DNA of 6,773 bases from CAXXOK01 sp035399245 (GTDB lineage: Bacteria > Bacillota > Clostridia > Christensenellales > Aristaeellaceae): contig DAOPIR010000163.1 of NCBI GenBank assembly GCA_035399245.1, positions 1 to 6,773 of the forward strand, given 5' to 3'. Both the position numbers and the translations under genes were made by a program. Every line of letters starts with the position of its first letter. Within the stretch, counting starts at the first letter, position 1. Shown piece by piece: positions 4,454 to 6,773 of the stretch. Under the pieces are notes generated by a model. It worked only from the letters and a program-made list of their open reading frames with translations, did no database searches and was not told where the DNA came from.

Positions 4454-6773
4454 CCCCGGCAGTATCGGTGCGTGTGAAGGTATAAACGGTTTCGCTGCCG
4501 TCGGCTGCGGTTAAGGTCAGTTCCATGTCCGATAACGCGGCAATCCGGTAGGATGCGGTAAGCGCATCGGCCGTTTCTCCGGTCAGCAGCGCATCCTCTT
4601 CCACGGTAAAATATCCGTCCGCATCAAGCAGCGCATAGGTGCCGTCGTCGTTAAACGAGGCATCGCCATCGTCGCTATGCCATTGGCCCAGAATTTGGTA
4701 TACGGGGCGTGTCAATACGGTATCGGCTACCTCGGGAACATCAGCGATACGCTGATAATAGGGCAGGGCCTCAAATGGGTTTCCATCCTGATACAGCGTT
4801 TCGGCAAGCGTATAGCAGGCTTTTTCATACCAGTCCGCCATCACCTGATAGTTCTCCGGCAGATCGGTGAAATCATAGTCGTCCAGCGCGGCGATCACAC
4901 CCTGCCAGTCGCCGGCTTCATAGGCGGCCTCGGTATTGTCAAACCGGCGGCCGTAAGCCTCGTACAGGCAGCTGGCCAGCTGATCTGCGCTGTCTTCATA
5001 GTCGCCCAGCGCTTCAAACAGCGTGGCGGCCTGCCGGTAATCGCCCAGCAGCATCGTGTTGGTCGCGATCTCGTAGGCAGTGGCGTTATAGTTGTCCTGG
5101 TCTCCCAAGGCGGCAAAGATAGCAGCTGCCGTGTCCAGATCGCCGGATTGCTTCAGGCGCAGCGCTTCGGACAGGATAAACTCGCTGACCACCTGTCGGG
5201 TTGCCGAGTCCTCGGGCAGCGCGTCCAGCAGATCAATGGCCGATGTGGTATCTCCGGATGATTTCAGCGCCAGTCCCCACGCCAATATTGCCTGGTCCAG
5301 CTTATCGGCGCTGTCCTGATAATCGCCCAGCAGGGCGAATGCTTCAATGGCTTTCGGATAGTTTTCCGCATCCAGCGCCATGGAGCCTACGGTATAGCGC
5401 AGGGCGTTTACCTGATTTTCACTGTCCTGATAATCGCCAAGCTGTTCAAACAGCGAAATGGCCAGGTCGTAATCGGCGGCGTCAAACGCGGCCTGTGCCT
5501 GCGCATAGCGCGCTTGCAGCACCTTGTCGGCACTGTCTTCATAGTTGTCCAGCGCGGTGAACAGCGATATGGCAAGATCGTAATCCGCGGCGGAAAACGC
5601 AGCCTGCGCTTGCGCATAGCGGGCTTGGTTTACCATATCCTCACTGTCGGAATAGTCGCCAAGCGCTGTAAAACTCTCGATCGCCTGCGCATAATCACCC
5701 GTGTCGAACGCTGCCTTTGCAACGGTATATCGCGTTTGGTTGGCCAGCTCCTCGCTGTCGGCGTATGTGCCCAGCACGTCAAAATCCTTGATGGCCAGTT
5801 CGTAATCGCCCGCATCCAGCGCTGCCTGCGCAATATTGTAGCGCGCCTGGTTGGCTTTATCGGCGCTGTCTTCATAGTCGCCCAGCGCGTCGAACAGGGA
5901 AATGGCCTGTGTGTAGTTCTGGGCGTCGAATGCAGCCTGCGCTTGTATGTAGTAAACCTGATGAACCTTGTCTTCACTGTCGCCGTAGCTGCCAAGCTTG
6001 GTAAACAGGGAGATGGCCGTATCATAATCCGCGGTATCCAGCGCTGCCTGCGCCTGCGCGTAGCGGGCTTGCTGCGCCTTGTCCGCGCTGTCCTCATAGT
6101 CTCCGAGGGCGGCATACAGATCGACGGCCGTCTGATAGTCCGCGGTGTCAAGCGCGGCAGCGGCCTGATCATACCGGATCGCCAGAATTCGTTTCTCGGC
6201 GTCCTGATAATCACCGGCCAGCGTAAACTGCGCGATCGCTTCGTCGGTATCGCCCTGCGCCAGCGCGTTTTCCGCCTGCTGATAGGCATAGGCCTGCACA
6301 TGCTGGGCGGCTTCCTCATGCTGGGGTATGGATGCGTACAGCTTCATGGCTTCGTCCATATTGCCAAGCTGCTCTTCGACCAGGCCCTGCTGATAAATGC
6401 TGTCCCAGCTGCGCGTTTCGCTGTCCAGATAGGGAATGACGCTTTCAAACAGCTCGGCAGCCTTAAGGTAATCCTGATTGTCGTAATATTCATTGGCCAG
6501 AAAATACAGGCTGCCGTTGGCGCGGTACTGCGCATCCTCATAATCGCCTGCCTTCAAAAACAGCTTGCCCGCTTCCTCGTAGCTGCCCGCGGCCTGCTTC
6601 TCCATGCCCCAGAGATAATAGGTCTCCTTGAGCTTTTCCTCCACGTCCATCGTATCCTTGACGGCTTCGAACTTCGCCGCCGCAAGGCTGTACTCCTTGG
6701 CGCTGAACGCGTTCAGGCCGATCTGATAATCGCACTCGGCAACTTGCGCTTTGGCGTCCCGGTAATCGCCGAG
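4425..6773 (-). CDS. large TPR-like repeat protein (N-terminus outside window)
   Basis: At least 782 residues are visible; the frame is open to the right edge, so the real start lies beyond it. The ATG at 6650 falls inside a repeat, lacks a ribosome binding site and is not the start. Visible residues 1-588 are tandem helical repeats of 37 residues with TPR-like spacing (small residues and Tyr in helix A, a DY-x-x-A-[IV]-x-L-F helix B, then an acidic LGDYEDS loop). More degenerate helical units run to about 690, where an aromatic-rich stretch YQVMADWYEKACYTLAETLY occurs. The last 90 residues form a small beta-rich domain that ends in an acidic DDDD tail. Such repeats normally bind peptides or partner proteins; I infer a scaffold or adaptor, without catalytic residues. 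Clostridial proteins of this style often carry an N-terminal zinc ribbon, kinase or membrane anchor, which cannot be checked here. It heads the visible part of the operon with the acyltransferase and aminopeptidase. Confidence 0.88.
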   Translation of the reverse strand, partial: LGDYRDAKAQVAECDYQIGLNAFSAKEYSLAAAKFEAVKDTMDVEEKLKETYYLWGMEKQAAGSYEEAGKLFLKAGDYEDAQYRANGSLYFLANEYYDNQDYLKAAELFESVIPYLDSETRSWDSIYQQGLVEEQLGNMDEAMKLYASIPQHEEAAQHVQAYAYQQAENALAQGDTDEAIAQFTLAGDYQDAEKRILAIRYDQAAAALDTADYQTAVDLYAALGDYEDSADKAQQARYAQAQAALDTADYDTAISLFTKLGSYGDSEDKVHQVYYIQAQAAFDAQNYTQAISLFDALGDYEDSADKANQARYNIAQAALDAGDYELAIKDFDVLGTYADSEELANQTRYTVAKAAFDTGDYAQAIESFTALGDYSDSEDMVNQARYAQAQAAFSAADYDLAISLFTALDNYEDSADKVLQARYAQAQAAFDAADYDLAISLFEQLGDYQDSENQVNALRYTVGSMALDAENYPKAIEAFALLGDYQDSADKLDQAILAWGLALKSSGDTTSAIDLLDALPEDSATRQVVSEFILSEALRLKQSGDLDTAAAIFAALGDQDNYNATAYEIATNTMLLGDYRQAATLFEALGDYEDSADQLASCLYEAYGRRFDNTEAAYEAGDWQGVIAALDDYDFTDLPENYQVMADWYEKACYTLAETLYQDGNPFEALPYYQRIADVPEVADTVLTRPVYQILGQWHSDDGDASFNDDGTYALLDADGYFTVEEDALLTGETADALTASYRIAALSDMELTLTAADGSETVYTFTRTDTAGDDDDTAAAQ
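4464..4697 (-). other. C-terminal beta-rich domain (lipocalin-like / DUF5640-like)
   Basis: After the helical repeats the protein switches to a pattern of short strands: ILGQWHSDDG, then ASFNDDGTYALL, DGYFTVEEDALL, SYRIAALSDMELTLT and ETVYTFTRTD. The G-x-W opening, F-x-x-DGTY strand, a GxY strand and a closing YTFTR strand resemble small bacterial lipocalin-like barrels found at the end of secreted clostridial proteins. This is recognised by pattern only, and no ligand can be proposed. If right, it hints that this end of the protein lies outside the membrane. Confidence 0.4.
5010..6773 (-). repeat. in-phase array of 37-residue (111-bp) TPR-like units
   Basis: Unit starts (the Leu of LGDYEDS or its equivalent) fall at 6773, 6662, 6551, 6440, 6329, 6218, 6107, 5996, 5885, 5774, 5663, 5552, 5441, 5330, 5219 and 5108. 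That is fifteen exact 111-bp steps, then a 99-bp step to 5009. Within a unit the conserved positions are L1, G2, D3, Y4, D6, S/A7, Y16, A22, Y28, A31, I/V32 and F/Y35. The central units (about 5330-6107) are the most alike; the outer ones are diverged but keep register. This is three residues longer than the canonical 34-residue TPR, the extra length lying in the acidic inter-repeat loop. Confidence 0.9.

Noticed and set aside
5630..6319. A 229-codon - strand frame inside the repeat array
   Set aside because: It is a +1 shadow of the repeats, rich in Arg, Thr and Pro, and long only because each 111-bp unit keeps the same alternative frame open.
5010..6773. The 111-bp periodic DNA as a CRISPR array or non-coding satellite
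   Set aside because: The period is an exact multiple of three, the frame stays open throughout, changes are mainly silent or conservative, and there are no short identical repeats separated by unique spacers.

Overview
The window looks like a chromosomal segment of a fairly GC-rich low-oxygen Gram-positive bacterium, most likely a member of the Bacillota (class Clostridia). The reasons are the strong AGGAG-type ribosome binding sites, AT-rich intergenic gaps between GC-rich genes, a clostridial-style L-arabinose isomerase end, an M29 aminopeptidase, and a protein built from LGDYxDS-type TPR-like repeats, a kind common in clostridia. This placement is an inference from gene style; no rRNA or other marker is present.

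Layout. On the + strand, bases 1-277 are the last 91 codons of an L-arabinose isomerase (araA) gene whose upstream part lies outside the window. It converges on everything else: the remaining four genes all lie on the - strand. A hairpin at 298-331 sits between the two convergent 3' ends and can serve both strands. Reading the - strand from the right edge, a repeat protein of at least 782 residues (start not in the window) overlaps by 29 bp a membrane O-acyltransferase (acyltransferase_3 family). That gene in turn overlaps by 4 bp (ATGA) an M29-type metallo-aminopeptidase. After a 131-bp AT-rich gap, which contains a good extended -10 promoter, comes a secreted 5'-nucleotidase/metallophosphatase with its own strong ribosome binding site.

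How the genes may work together. The first three - strand genes are tightly overlapped and almost certainly co-transcribed and translationally coupled. The repeat protein probably offers a scaffold or binding surface. The acyltransferase would modify a cell-envelope sugar or lipid. The aminopeptidase is predicted to be cytoplasmic and trims peptides. No shared pathway can be read from the sequence. The nucleotidase has its own promoter, but no convincing terminator separates it from the operon, so read-through is possible. The araA end belongs to sugar catabolism and is functionally unrelated.

The most distinctive element is the repeat array: at least 15 consecutive units keep an exact 37-residue (111-bp) period from the window edge inward, followed by degenerate units and a small beta-rich C-terminal domain. 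I see no rRNA, tRNA, CRISPR array, insertion sequence or phage gene. There is no gene-free stretch longer than 131 bp.
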